Notes under the pieces: generated by a model
What the model was told of the DNA's origin: nothing
Databases searched by the model: none
Seen by the model: the letters and a program-made list of their open reading frames with translations, nothing else
Position numbers and translations under genes: made by a program
Assembly: GCA_031376455.1 (NCBI GenBank)
Contig: JANMDU010000145.1
Span: forward strand, 1 to 17,903
Source: JANMDU01 sp031376455
GTDB taxonomy: Bacteria > Pseudomonadota > Gammaproteobacteria > Burkholderiales > Burkholderiaceae_C
Direction of reading: 5' to 3'
DNA length: 17,903 nt
Part shown: one piece after another, positions 1-7,265 of the stretch
How positions within the stretch are numbered: the first letter of the stretch is position 1
Layout of the letters: the number at the start of each line of letters is the position of its first letter

Positions 1-60
1 TGAGGCATTTCGCCCGACCGATGTTGTGTACTCACTCCTGAGGGCGGGCGAAATACCTCA
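1..60. repeat. 60-bp imperfect palindrome at left edge
   Basis: Bases 1-16 (TGAGGCATTTCGCCCG) and 45-60 (CGGGCGAAATACCTCA) are inverted copies matching at 15 of 16 positions, around a 28-bp spacer. No T-run follows on either strand, so it is not a textbook intrinsic terminator. It could be a small palindromic repeat, a pair of insertion-sequence ends without a transposase, or a terminator-like stem for a gene left of the window. It starts at base 1, so it may extend beyond the edge. The symmetry is seen directly; the function is unknown. Confidence 0.6.
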
Positions 61-138
61 AACTCGCAGCCGCTCTATAACAAAAGAAGTCTTCCGAGTG
101 CCGACATGGCAATTAAAAACAACCCCCAGGAATACTAC

Positions 139-179
139 AAAATTAATAGCACTCTACGCAATAAATACAACGGCTAACT
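139..179 (+). repeat. dispersed ~42-bp repeat, copy 1 (diverged), upstream of paaG
   Basis: The segment contains AATTAATAGCACTCTACGCA, then ATAAATACAACGGCTAAC. It matches the family core TAGCACTCTGCGCAG with a few changes, followed by the GGCTAAC end. It shares the extension GGCTAACTGCTC with the copy inside fabH. It lies about 100 bp before paaG, so it probably sits in that gene's upstream or leader region. Confidence 0.65.
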
Positions 180-276
180 GCTCAAAATGTTCTAAAAGTG
201 CGTAAAGTAAAAGATTCCCCATCTGCACGGTTGGCCAATGTATTTTTAGAGTAAATTTAAGCCAAGGAGACAAAGA

Positions 277-1083
277 ATGACTGAATCGACCGTCTTGTAT
301 GAAGAGCGCGAAGCTGGCAGCGCGAAAATCGCGCTGATCACGCTCAATCGCCCTGCTGCGCTCAACAGCTTTACACCCGAAATGCATCGTGCTCTGCGCA
401 CAGCACTCGCGCAAGCCAGCGCTAATGAAAACGTCAGAGCTTGCGTCATCACCGGCGCGGGAAGAGGCTTCTGCGCGGGCGCAGATTTGAGCAGTTTTGA
501 TTTCACGCCTGGCGCGAATTTGAAGCAACGCGCCAACCCAGGCCCCACGATTGAGGCGGATTTCAACCCGAGCGCTCGCGCCATCATGAATTTGCGTATG
601 CCCGCGATATGCGCTGTCAACGGCGTGGCCGCTGGTGCAGGCGCATCGCTGGTGATGAGCTGCGATATGGCCATTGCTGCACCAACCGCCAGTTTCGTTC
701 AAGCCTTCAGCAAGATCGGCCTGATACCCGATGCGGGCGGCTCATGGTTGCTGCCGCAGAGATTAGGGCTCGCACGAGCGTTGGGCTTAGCACTGACGGG
801 AGACAAACTCTCTGCTGCTCAGGCCAAGGAATTCGGCATGATTTGGGATGTGCAGGAGGATGCGCTCGCAGCTTCACTTGCCTTGGCCGAGAAGCTCGCG
901 CAAATGCCGACGAAAGCTTTGGTGGAGACCCGGCATTTGCTGCGCAGCGCGCATATGAGGAGCTTTGATCAACAGCTTGATGCTGAGCGCGATTCGCAAA
1001 CCGCGATGGGCAACACGGATGACTACATCGAAGGTGTGAGCGCGTTTTTGCAAAAGCGCCTGCCTGCATTTAAAGGGCAATGA
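277..1083 (+). CDS. paaG: 2-(1,2-epoxy-1,2-dihydrophenyl)acetyl-CoA isomerase (enoyl-CoA hydratase family)
   Basis: 268-residue crotonase-fold protein. In aerobic phenylacetate breakdown PaaG converts the ring epoxide of phenylacetyl-CoA to the oxepin-CoA that is then hydrolysed. Visible features are the LITLNRP strand near residue 20, the oxyanion-hole segments GRGFCAGADL (62-71) and NGVAAGAGAS (115-124), and GLIPDAGG (148-155) with Asp152 in the catalytic-acid position. AFSKIGLIPDAGGSWLLP resembles PaaG much more than generic enoyl-CoA hydratases. A strong Shine-Dalgarno AAGGAGA (264-270) lies 6 nt before the ATG. It is followed at once by paaI and then paaK, which supports the pathway assignment. 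A generic enoyl-CoA hydratase is the alternative. The other ring-opening genes (paaABCDE, paaZ) are not in the window. Confidence 0.9.
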   Translation: MTESTVLYEEREAGSAKIALITLNRPAALNSFTPEMHRALRTALAQASANENVRACVITGAGRGFCAGADLSSFDFTPGANLKQRANPGPTIEADFNPSARAIMNLRMPAICAVNGVAAGAGASLVMSCDMAIAAPTASFVQAFSKIGLIPDAGGSWLLPQRLGLARALGLALTGDKLSAAQAKEFGMIWDVQEDALAASLALAEKLAQMPTKALVETRHLLRSAHMRSFDQQLDAERDSQTAMGNTDDYIEGVSAFLQKRLPAFKGQ

Positions 1084-1085
1084 CG

Positions 1086-1517
1086 ATGACAGCGCAAGAT
1101 CTGGCAAAAGCCGTGAGCGAGCACATGTTTGCCAGCGATGTCGCCTCGCGCGAGACGATGGGCATGCTACTTCTCGAATGCAAACCTGGCTCCGCAAAAA
1201 TGCGCATGGAGATCAAGCCCAAGCATCTAAACGGTCACAAAATATGCCACGGCGGCTTCATCTTCACGCTCGCTGACTCTACTTTTGCGTTTGCCTGCAA
1301 TTCACACAACAAAGTCACCGTGGCAGCCGGCTGCAACATTGAATTCCTCAAGCCAGCCCAACAAGGCGACGTGCTCACTTGCGAAGGTGTAGAACAAACG
1401 CTTGTCGGGAGGCATGGCATCTACGATATGAAAGTGGCAAACCAAAATGGTGAAGTGATAGCCATGTTTCGCGGTAAATCTGCGCAAATCCAAGGCGCTG
1501 TGTTGCCGATGCCTTGA
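1086..1517 (+). CDS. paaI: hydroxyphenylacetyl-CoA thioesterase PaaI (hotdog fold)
   Basis: 143-residue hotdog thioesterase. PaaI rescues CoA from hydroxylated phenylacetyl-CoA dead-end products of the phenylacetate pathway. The family signature CHGGFIFTLADSTFAFACN is present; HGG is at residues 55-57 and the likely catalytic Asp is at 64. An ATG at 1080 overlaps the paaG stop (ATGA) and would add two residues. I prefer the ATG at 1086 because AAAGGG (1072-1077) sits 8 nt before it, against only 2 nt for the earlier one. Either start implies translational coupling to paaG. Length is close to that of known PaaI proteins (about 140). Confidence 0.9.
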   Translation: MTAQDLAKAVSEHMFASDVASRETMGMLLLECKPGSAKMRMEIKPKHLNGHKICHGGFIFTLADSTFAFACNSHNKVTVAAGCNIEFLKPAQQGDVLTCEGVEQTLVGRHGIYDMKVANQNGEVIAMFRGKSAQIQGAVLPMP

Positions 1518-1526
1518 AATTATTCA

Positions 1527-1570
1527 CTATCAATTAAATAGCACTCTGCGCAGTATTTACGCCGGCTACA
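1527..1570 (+). repeat. dispersed ~42-bp repeat, copy 2 (best intergenic copy), paaI-paaK spacer
   Basis: CTATCAATTAAATAGCACTC followed by TGCGCAGTATTTACGCCGGC and TA. This is the clearest intergenic copy and I use it as reference. It contains the perfect 8-bp palindrome CTGCGCAG, an internal CTAT/ATAG inverted pair and a TAGC...GCTA pair. It fills most of the 71-bp gap between paaI and paaK and ends about 18 bp before the paaK start, so the mRNA leader of paaK includes it. Confidence 0.8.
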
Positions 1571-1588
1571 TCACGAAAAGAGCCAAAA

Positions 1589-2890
1589 ATGCTTCAGAAA
1601 TCATCGCTTGCATTAGAACCCATCGAAAAAGCGCCCATCAAAGAGCTGCGTGCCTTGCAATGGAAGCGCCTGCAATCCACACTCGCGCACGCTTATGAGA
1701 ATTCGCTGGTCTATCGCGCCAAATACGATGCTGCTGGTGTGAAGCCGAGTGATGTGAAATCACTCGCGGACTTGGGCAAGCTGCCCTTCACCACGAAAAA
1801 AGATTTGCGCGATGCCTATCCATTTGGCATGTTTGCCGTGCCGCGTGAGAATATCGTGCGCATTCACGCCAGCAGCGGCACGACGGGCAAACCCACGGTG
1901 GTGGGCTACACGCAAAACGACATTGATATGTGGGCTCAGCTCGTGGCGCGCTCCATCCGCGCTGCCGGTGCCAAGCGTGGCGACATGGTGCATGTGAGCT
2001 ACGGCTACGGCCTCTTCACAGGCGGGCTGGGCGCACATTACGGCGCTGAAAAACTTGGCCTCACCGTTGTGCCTTTCGGCGGCGGGCAAACAGAGCGACA
2101 AGTCCAGCTCATCATGGATTTCAAGCCCAGCATCATCATGGTCACGCCCAGCTACATGCTGGCGATTGCGGACGAGATGGCGCGCCAAGGCATTGATCCG
2201 CGCAGCACGTCTTTGCGCATCGGCATTTTCGGCGCAGAGCCGTGGACGAACGAGATGCGCGCCGCGATTGAGGCTCGCTTGAACATTCAAGCTGTGGATA
2301 TTTACGGTTTGTCTGAGGTGATGGGCCCCGGTGTGGCCAGCGAATGCGCAGAGACCAAAGATGGCCCCACGATTTGGGAAGATCATTTCTATCCAGAAAT
2401 CATCGACCCCGACACGGGCGCGGTATTACCCGATGGTGAGTTCGGCGAACTCGTCTTCACCAGCCTCACCAAAGAAGCCCTGCCCATCATCCGCTACCGC
2501 ACCCGAGACCTCACGCGATTACTCCCCGGCACAGCCCGCACCATGCGGCGCATGGAGAAAATCACCGGCCGCTCAGACGACATGATGATCGTGCGCGGCG
2601 TGAACGTCTTCCCCACGCAAATCGAAGAGCTGATCTTGAAGCAAGCCGCACTGTCCGCCCACTACCAATGCATCCTGAGCAAAGACGGCTACATGGATGC
2701 GCTCACGGTTGCAGTAGAAACCCAGCCCGGAGTTGCTATCAATTCAGAAGCAGCCCGCGCAGCATCTACGTCGCTTGCACACGATATCAAGACATATATT
2801 GGGTCATCAGCCGCGATTGAGTTGCGAGCCGAAGGTGGCGTGGAACGCAGCGCTGGCAAGGCCAAACGCGTGTTGGATTTGCGCAAATAG
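1589..2890 (+). CDS. paaK: phenylacetate--CoA ligase
   Basis: 433 residues. It activates phenylacetate with ATP and CoA to phenylacetyl-CoA, the entry step of the pathway. Features of the adenylate-forming family are the P-loop-like SSGTTGKPT (95-103), the GAEPW segment (215-219), YGLSEVMGPG (239-248), the hinge region GRSDDMMIVRGVNVFP (327-342), and the C-terminal ERSAGKAKRV (419-428) that carries the likely catalytic Lys. Length fits the family. The ATG at 1589 follows AAAAGAG with about 7 nt spacing. Residues 383-397 coincide with a degenerate match to the dispersed repeat (separate entry). It is probably cotranscribed with paaG-paaI. Confidence 0.93.
   Translation: MLQKSSLALEPIEKAPIKELRALQWKRLQSTLAHAYENSLVYRAKYDAAGVKPSDVKSLADLGKLPFTTKKDLRDAYPFGMFAVPRENIVRIHASSGTTGKPTVVGYTQNDIDMWAQLVARSIRAAGAKRGDMVHVSYGYGLFTGGLGAHYGAEKLGLTVVPFGGGQTERQVQLIMDFKPSIIMVTPSYMLAIADEMARQGIDPRSTSLRIGIFGAEPWTNEMRAAIEARLNIQAVDIYGLSEVMGPGVASECAETKDGPTIWEDHFYPEIIDPDTGAVLPDGEFGELVFTSLTKEALPIIRYRTRDLTRLLPGTARTMRRMEKITGRSDDMMIVRGVNVFPTQIEELILKQAALSAHYQCILSKDGYMDALTVAVETQPGVAINSEAARAASTSLAHDIKTYIGSSAAIELRAEGGVERSAGKAKRVLDLRK
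2736..2778 (+). repeat. possible degenerate repeat copy inside paaK
   Basis: CTATCAATTCAGAAGCAGCC followed by CGCGCAGCATCTACGTCGCT. Aligned without gaps to the copy at 1527, about 30 of 42 bases agree, including the exact CTATCAATT start and GCGCAG core. It encodes AINSEAARAASTSLA (residues 383-397) in a linker/helix of the PaaK C-terminal domain that is known to vary in length. The protein is not clearly longer than its relatives, so this may be an old domesticated copy or chance similarity. Confidence 0.4.
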
Positions 2891-2960
2891 CTATCCATTC
2901 GAGAGGTTTTCGTCGGTTAGTGCGGCCTCGTCTGCACTTGGGATGTTCCCCTCCGCGACT

Positions 2961-3244
2961 GTCCTCCGCCGGCTATGCCGTCTCCCCCTTTATGTCGCTG
3001 CGAGAAACAACCCAAGCGCAGCCGGAGCCCTTTTGGTGCTCCAAAAAATTCGCTCATACGCAACAACGATCACGGATACTTGGGCGTTCTGAGATTCGTA
3101 ATCACGCGACTCGACACGGTCTTCGATGGTGGCCTGCGGTTGGGTTGTTTTACGGAGCGAAATAAAGGGGGAGCGCCAGCCGAAGGCCAGCGCGGAGGAC
3201 ATTCGCGTAGTAGAACAGCCCAAGCGCAGTCCGCCATCGAAGAC
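2961..3244. repeat. nested inverted-repeat cluster filling the paaK/mucD convergent gap
   Basis: No credible gene lies in 2891-3274. Arm A (2961-3014) and arm B (3141-3200) are inverted copies. Both have GTCCTCCGC, then a variable segment able to form its own small hairpin, then a 33-bp block (2982-3014 against the complement of 3141-3173) matching at 29 of 33 positions. A second pair, 3119-3146 and 3217-3244, is inverted with 24 of 28 matches and ends in CATCGAAGAC. The motif CCCAAGCGCAG also recurs directly at 3011 and 3219. The sequence could fold into large stems that separate the converging transcripts, or be remains of a mobile palindromic element. Confidence 0.7.
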
Positions 3245-3274
3245 CTGCCTGCTTGCGGCGGGGGGTGGCGTAAA

Positions 3275-4789
3275 TTACCGAGCGCGAATCAACGCAAACT
3301 GCGCCATCTCTCCACGACGGAACAGCACATTAACAGGTTTGCTGCGATCTGCCTTGGACACGGCAGCGTCGAATTCAGCCACTGTACTCACCTCCGTATT
3401 CGCCACAGCGACGATCACATCACCCTCGCGCATGCCAGCGCGAGCGGCAGCCTCAGTGGCGGCTGTGACGCGCACGCCGCCTTTGAGCTTGAGATCCTTC
3501 TTTTGCGCATCGGTCAGCTCAGCCACAGCCAGGCCGACGGTAGAGCCTGCACCTGTGGGCTTGGGCGGCTCAGCGGGAGCGACTACTTTTTTCACCGGCG
3601 TTTCGGCAGGAATCTCTGCCACAGTCACCACAAAATCACGGCTTGCGCCACGGCGGAATACCGTCACCGTGCTTTTGCTGCCCGGTTTGGTTGCGCCTAC
3701 CAAGCGCGGCAAATCGGTGGAGCGCTCGATGGCCTTGCCATCAAACTTCGTGATCACATCGCCAGCCTCCACGCCACCTTTGGCCGCAGGCGCATCCGCT
3801 TCGACCGATCGCACGAGCGCGCCAGCAGGCTTGGGCAAGCCAATCGACTCAGCGATCTCTTTGCTGACCTCTCCAATCTGCACGCCAATGCGCCCGCGCA
3901 CCACGCGCCCTGTGGCGCGCAGCTGATCGCTCACACGCACGGCTTCGTCAATCGGAATCGCAAACGAGATGCCTTGGAAGCCACCGGAGCGGGAATAGAT
4001 TTGGCTGTTGATGCCAATCACTTCACCGCGCATATTCAGCAGTGGGCCGCCGGAGTTACCGGGATTGATGGCAACGTCGGTTTGGATGAAGGGAAGGAAA
4101 TCACCCGTCTCGCGCGCTTTGGCGCTCACGATGCCAGCCGTCACCGAGTTATCGAGTCCAAATGGTGAGCCAATGGCCATCACCCATTCGCCCACACGCA
4201 CGCGGTTGGAATCGCCGATTTTCACCACGGGCAATCCTGTGGCTTCGACCTTGATCACAGCGACATCGGTGCGCTTATCGGCACCGATGATGCGGGCTTT
4301 GAGCTCGCGTTTGTCGGTCAGCGTGACGATCACTTCATCTGCACCATCGACCACATGTGCATTGGTCATGATGAAGCCATCAGAAGACAGAATGAAGCCA
4401 GAGCCCACGCCGCGCGGCACTTCGCGCTCTTCTTGCGGGGCATTGTTGCGGGGCGGCGTGTTGCCCCGGGGCGATCCAGGCGCACCCGGCGTGCCGGGGA
4501 CGCGATCTCCAAAGAAACGGCGGAAGAACTCTTGCATCTCCTCATCCATCCCCTCCAAATTACCACCGCCTGCTCCCGCGCGGGAGGAGACTTTAGACAG
4601 CGTGCGAATATTAACGACGCTAGGCCCATTGGCTTCGGCGAGATCCGCAAAATCCGGCAAACCGCGCGCAGCGCTGGAGGTTTGCGCCTGCGCGCTTGGG
4701 CTGGGCATCAGCGTCAGGCCAAGTGACAGAGCAATAGCGCAAGCCATCAAGGTGGATTGCAAAGGCTTGAAGAAGAGATGTGTTGTCAT
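3275..4789 (-). CDS. mucD: Do-family periplasmic serine endoprotease (DegP/MucD)
   Basis: 504 residues. This periplasmic protease/chaperone degrades misfolded envelope proteins and is a classic member of the sigma-E (AlgU) locus. It has an N-terminal signal segment (hydrophobic to about residue 30, cleavage near SAQAQ), then a trypsin-like domain with triad His145 (TNAHVVD), Asp175 (DKRTDVAVIKV) and Ser246 (NPGNSGGPL). PDZ1 is at about 297-390 and PDZ2 at about 415-495. A Pro/Gly-rich loop (about 98-118) interrupts the region before the protease core, as in many MucD/DegQ proteins. I chose the ATG at 4789 because the signal peptide begins there; a TTG at 4873 would add 28 residues that fit no family feature. 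It is last in rpoE-rseA-rseB-mucD and converges on paaK. Confidence 0.93.
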   Translation of the reverse strand: MTTHLFFKPLQSTLMACAIALSLGLTLMPSPSAQAQTSSAARGLPDFADLAEANGPSVVNIRTLSKVSSRAGAGGGNLEGMDEEMQEFFRRFFGDRVPGTPGAPGSPRGNTPPRNNAPQEEREVPRGVGSGFILSSDGFIMTNAHVVDGADEVIVTLTDKRELKARIIGADKRTDVAVIKVEATGLPVVKIGDSNRVRVGEWVMAIGSPFGLDNSVTAGIVSAKARETGDFLPFIQTDVAINPGNSGGPLLNMRGEVIGINSQIYSRSGGFQGISFAIPIDEAVRVSDQLRATGRVVRGRIGVQIGEVSKEIAESIGLPKPAGALVRSVEADAPAAKGGVEAGDVITKFDGKAIERSTDLPRLVGATKPGSKSTVTVFRRGASRDFVVTVAEIPAETPVKKVVAPAEPPKPTGAGSTVGLAVAELTDAQKKDLKLKGGVRVTAATEAAARAGMREGDVIVAVANTEVSTVAEFDAAVSKADRSKPVNVLFRRGEMAQFALIRAR

Positions 4790-4844
4790 GAAGTTTGCCA
4801 AAAAAACAGTTGCATCGGTAAGAACAAAAAATGGATCAAGTGGT

Positions 4845-5909
4845 TTACTTTTTGCGCTCAATGCCAGCAGCAAAATTGCGCAGTGTTTGCGGCGGCACTT
4901 CTCCCACGGCGGTCAGGAAATGATCGTTCGTTCTGCGAAAGAGTGAGTTCGTCGCGCCTGAGCTGGCCACGCCCTCTTGCGTGTGGCGGGTTTTATCGAA
5001 GGCTTCAATAAACAACGAGACAGTCGCCAAGCCATCGGAGAAGACCCATTGCACTGTGCCACCGTTTGCACCAGAGCTGGTTACACCGCGTTTGTGGCAA
5101 CTCACACTTTTAAAACCTGGTACGCCTGTTTTGAGATTCCAGCCCTCTTCTGCAGCCGTTGTCTTGGCAATGTCGGCTTGCTCTACGCGCCAGCCACCTT
5201 CCGGCTTCATCATGCTTTTAAGCTTGTCCATCTTCACCGGCGCATCCAGCTGTAGTTCCGAAAACGCGGCCTGCTCTATGACTGCACCACTGGCGTCCAG
5301 CGTTTGCAGCTTGAGCACCAGGGCACTTTTGCGTTCTGTCCAAAGCCGATAACCATAGCGCAGGCCATCGCGCGGATTGAGCTGGACGACATCGGCCTCC
5401 AAGCCGGCCATGCGCTCAGCACCGAGTGATTTCACCGTGTAGAAATCAGGAATTTGATTCGCACCCGGTTTGAGCAAATCCGTAAAACTAGCGCCTGCGC
5501 CGAGGCCTTCGCGCTTTTCCATGCGCACAAGCTTGACCTCGGGCATGAAGGTAACTAACTTATCGTCTTTGCGGATGGAGCTGCGCGGCACGCCAGTCAG
5601 CGATTCAATGCGCTCGACTTGGCTCGTGCCATCGCAAGCATGCCAAATACGTGCACTGCTCATGCCTTCGCGTGAACTTTGCACCATGGTGCCAATATAC
5701 GAGCGCTTTTTCATGGAGGCTTCATGCATGCGCACCAACCAATCGTTCACGGAAATGGCACCATCTCCTGTCGGTGTCACGGCCGGCGATGCCGCGTTGA
5801 CGTTGACGTTAGTTTGCGCGTAGGCATGCCAAGGAAGCATGACCACAGCAAAGAAGCTGAACGCTATTAAAAAATGAGCGCTCTGCGCAGGCTTTATGCC
5901 GGCAAACAT
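4845..5909 (-). CDS. rseB: sigma-E regulatory protein RseB/MucB
   Basis: 354 residues. RseB is periplasmic, binds RseA and shields it from proteolysis until envelope damage (lipoprotein or LPS signals) releases it. A signal peptide covers about residues 1-31 (hydrophobic core FLIAFSFFAVVML, cleavage near AYAQ). The mature part holds the MucB N-terminal domain (MKKRSYIGTMVQ, CDGTSQVERIESLTG) and a C-terminal domain ending near QTLRNFAAGIERKK. I chose the ATG at 5909 because AAGGGA lies 8 nt upstream; ATGs at 5936 and 5933 have no such site. Residues 2-16 are encoded by a dispersed-repeat copy, so the first half of the signal peptide appears to be repeat-derived. It sits between rseA and mucD, as expected. 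Confidence 0.9.
   Translation of the reverse strand: MFAGIKPAQSAHFLIAFSFFAVVMLPWHAYAQTNVNVNAASPAVTPTGDGAISVNDWLVRMHEASMKKRSYIGTMVQSSREGMSSARIWHACDGTSQVERIESLTGVPRSSIRKDDKLVTFMPEVKLVRMEKREGLGAGASFTDLLKPGANQIPDFYTVKSLGAERMAGLEADVVQLNPRDGLRYGYRLWTERKSALVLKLQTLDASGAVIEQAAFSELQLDAPVKMDKLKSMMKPEGGWRVEQADIAKTTAAEEGWNLKTGVPGFKSVSCHKRGVTSSGANGGTVQWVFSDGLATVSLFIEAFDKTRHTQEGVASSGATNSLFRRTNDHFLTAVGEVPPQTLRNFAAGIERKK
5864..5906 (+). repeat. dispersed ~42-bp repeat, copy 3, encoding the RseB N-terminus
   Basis: On the + strand CTATTAAAAAATGAGCGCTC, then TGCGCAGGCTTTATGCCGGC and AAAC; it has the intact CTGCGCAG core and a GCCGGC end. It begins immediately after the rseB start codon on the coding strand and encodes FAGIKPAQSAHFLIA. 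It shares the variant GGCATA-A-CCTGCGCA with the fabH copy, which suggests that gene-internal copies form a subtype. Confidence 0.75.
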
Positions 5910-5953
5910 AGGTTTTCCCTTATAAAACTGCATCATGGCATGAACGCGCTTTC

Positions 5954-6553
5954 CTAGGGCCGCTGCGAAGCCAGCGAAACGCTGCGCAGAGATCCAGCAG
6001 GCTGCTGCAACGCCGACACACCGCCAAATTGTTTGTGAGCGGCCAACAATTCATCCAAGCGCGGATCGCGGATCATCATGATGTCTTGGCCAGCGACTTG
6101 CCCCCCCACAGCAATCATGCTTTGACCATTAGAAAAGGCGGTAACAGCGGGCACTGCTTGCTTGGCGGCCATCATGCCGCCTTGAGATAAGAGCGCTTTA
6201 TCACCCGAGACACCTAGCAAGCCCCACACCAGCGAACCCACAGCGGCCATGGCGGCTACGCCAGCCACCATTTTCCAGCGAAAAATGCCATCGTTGGCGG
6301 CTTCTTGCGACGCAGCAAACGGCAATGCACTTTGGGGGGCCGTGGCAGCATTAACAGCACGAACTGCCAAGCCGCCCTGTTGCTCACGCAGCACGTGGCT
6401 CATCGCGCTCATGCTGCGCCATTGCAGTATGAGGTTATCGTCAACCAAGCTGGCTTGCACGAGGATTTGCGCCTGAGCAGCATCAAGTTGACCATCATGC
6501 AGGGCAGACAGTTGCTCTTGCAAACTTAACGCTTCGAATTCAACATTCTTCAT
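5954..6553 (-). CDS. rseA: anti-sigma-E factor RseA/MucA-type
   Basis: 199 residues. It is a single-pass inner-membrane protein that holds the RpoE sigma factor at the membrane until regulated proteolysis. The N-terminal RseA domain is recognisable (LQEQLSALHDGQLDAA, 11-26, then ILQWRSMSAMSHVLR, 42-56). A membrane span lies at about 94-114 (MVAGVAAMAAVGSLVWGLLG), followed by a periplasmic tail of about 85 residues for RseB binding. I chose the ATG at 6553 because the family start (EALSLQEQLSAL) follows closely; upstream in-frame residues are unrelated. It lies 42 bp after rpoE and before rseB. Its C-terminal sequence is poorly conserved, so the call rests on the N-terminus, topology and locus. 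Confidence 0.88.
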   Translation of the reverse strand: MKNVEFEALSLQEQLSALHDGQLDAAQAQILVQASLVDDNLILQWRSMSAMSHVLREQQGGLAVRAVNAATAPQSALPFAASQEAANDGIFRWKMVAGVAAMAAVGSLVWGLLGVSGDKALLSQGGMMAAKQAVPAVTAFSNGQSMIAVGGQVAGQDIMMIRDPRLDELLAAHKQFGGVSALQQPAGSLRSVSLASQRP

Positions 6554-6595
6554 ACTTAAATTCCATAAATCTTTGCTTGCACGCATTCAAACTCA

Positions 6596-7264
6596 TCACC
6601 AGCGCTTACCGGTCTGTCGCTCGAGCATCGGCTTGATGCGCGCAGATATGGCCTCTCGGGCGCGAAAGATACGCGAGCGCACAGTGCCAATGGGGCAGTC
6701 CATGGCTTCAGCGATGTCTTCGTACGCTAGGCCTTCCATTTCTCTGAGTACCAAAGCGCGACGCAGTTCCTCAGGAAGTGCCTCTAATGCTTCATTGACG
6801 GCATTGGCGATTTCTTTTGCGGCATAAGCGGCATCGGGCGTGTCGGCTTCTCCGCCGCCATTCATGATCGCCTCGTTTAACGAGTTATCGTCCTCGTCAC
6901 TGCCAGAGGCCAGGCTCGATTCGCTGATCACCGGGTTCTTACGCGTCGCCACCAAATGCTTTTTAGCTGTGTTGATCGCAATCCGGTAGAGCCAAGTGTA
7001 GAACTGCGACTCACCCCGAAAACTGGCGATCGCTCGCCAAGCCTTGAGAAAACTCTCTTGCACGATATCTTGCAATGCGCCTTCGTCGCGCACCATACGC
7101 GAGAGCATGCGCTCGAGTTTTTTGCGATATTTAATGAAAAGCAGCTCGAAGGCGCGATCGCCGCCCGGCCCGCCGCCTCTCGCAATTTCAACCAGCGCCT
7201 GATCCGGATCAGGCTGCGCGGTATTTTGCGCAGGGCTGGCTGGGGCTGTAATGACGGCGTCCAT
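6596..7264 (-). CDS. rpoE: RNA polymerase sigma-E factor (RpoE/AlgU, ECF group)
   Basis: 222 residues. This ECF sigma factor for the envelope-stress regulon is held by RseA. Region 2 covers about residues 40-106, with DIVQESFLKAWRAIASFRGE and FYTWLYRIAINTAKKHL. Region 4 covers about 158-210, with LPEELRRALVLREMEGLAYE and the helix-turn-helix IAEAMDCPIGTVRSRIFRAR. I chose the ATG at 7264: the stop of the upstream small gene (TGA at 7268-7266) is separated from it by one base, which implies translational coupling. In-frame sequence further upstream is not sigma-like. Expression thus appears tied to the upstream membrane protein and possibly fabF. No separate RpoE-type promoter was identified with confidence. 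Confidence 0.95.
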   Translation of the reverse strand: MDAVITAPASPAQNTAQPDPDQALVEIARGGGPGGDRAFELLFIKYRKKLERMLSRMVRDEGALQDIVQESFLKAWRAIASFRGESQFYTWLYRIAINTAKKHLVATRKNPVISESSLASGSDEDDNSLNEAIMNGGGEADTPDAAYAAKEIANAVNEALEALPEELRRALVLREMEGLAYEDIAEAMDCPIGTVRSRIFRAREAISARIKPMLERQTGKRW

Positions 7265-7265
7265 C

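Noticed and set aside
3023..3042. GGAGC...GCTCC hairpin as a paaK terminator
   Set aside because: It is followed by A residues rather than T on the + strand, and on the - strand the T-run lies on the wrong side, so it does not have terminator form.
2975..4168. Long + strand open frame of 397 codons over the repeat gap and mucD
   Set aside because: It is mostly antisense to the well-supported mucD, rich in His/Ala/Arg in the way expected of a shadow frame, and has no recognisable domain or ribosome site.
4787..4873. TTG start extending mucD by 28 residues into rseB
   Set aside because: The extension is not signal-like and overlaps the end of rseB; the ATG at 4789 opens a normal signal peptide.
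4008..4946. + strand open frame of 312 codons opposite mucD
   Set aside because: Antisense shadow of the protease gene; composition is dominated by Ser/Pro/Arg and no family features are visible.
5974..5990. CTGCGCAGAG near the 3' end of rseA as an inverted repeat copy
   Set aside because: Only about 10 bases match, with neither the GCCGGC end nor the CTAT/ATAG part present.
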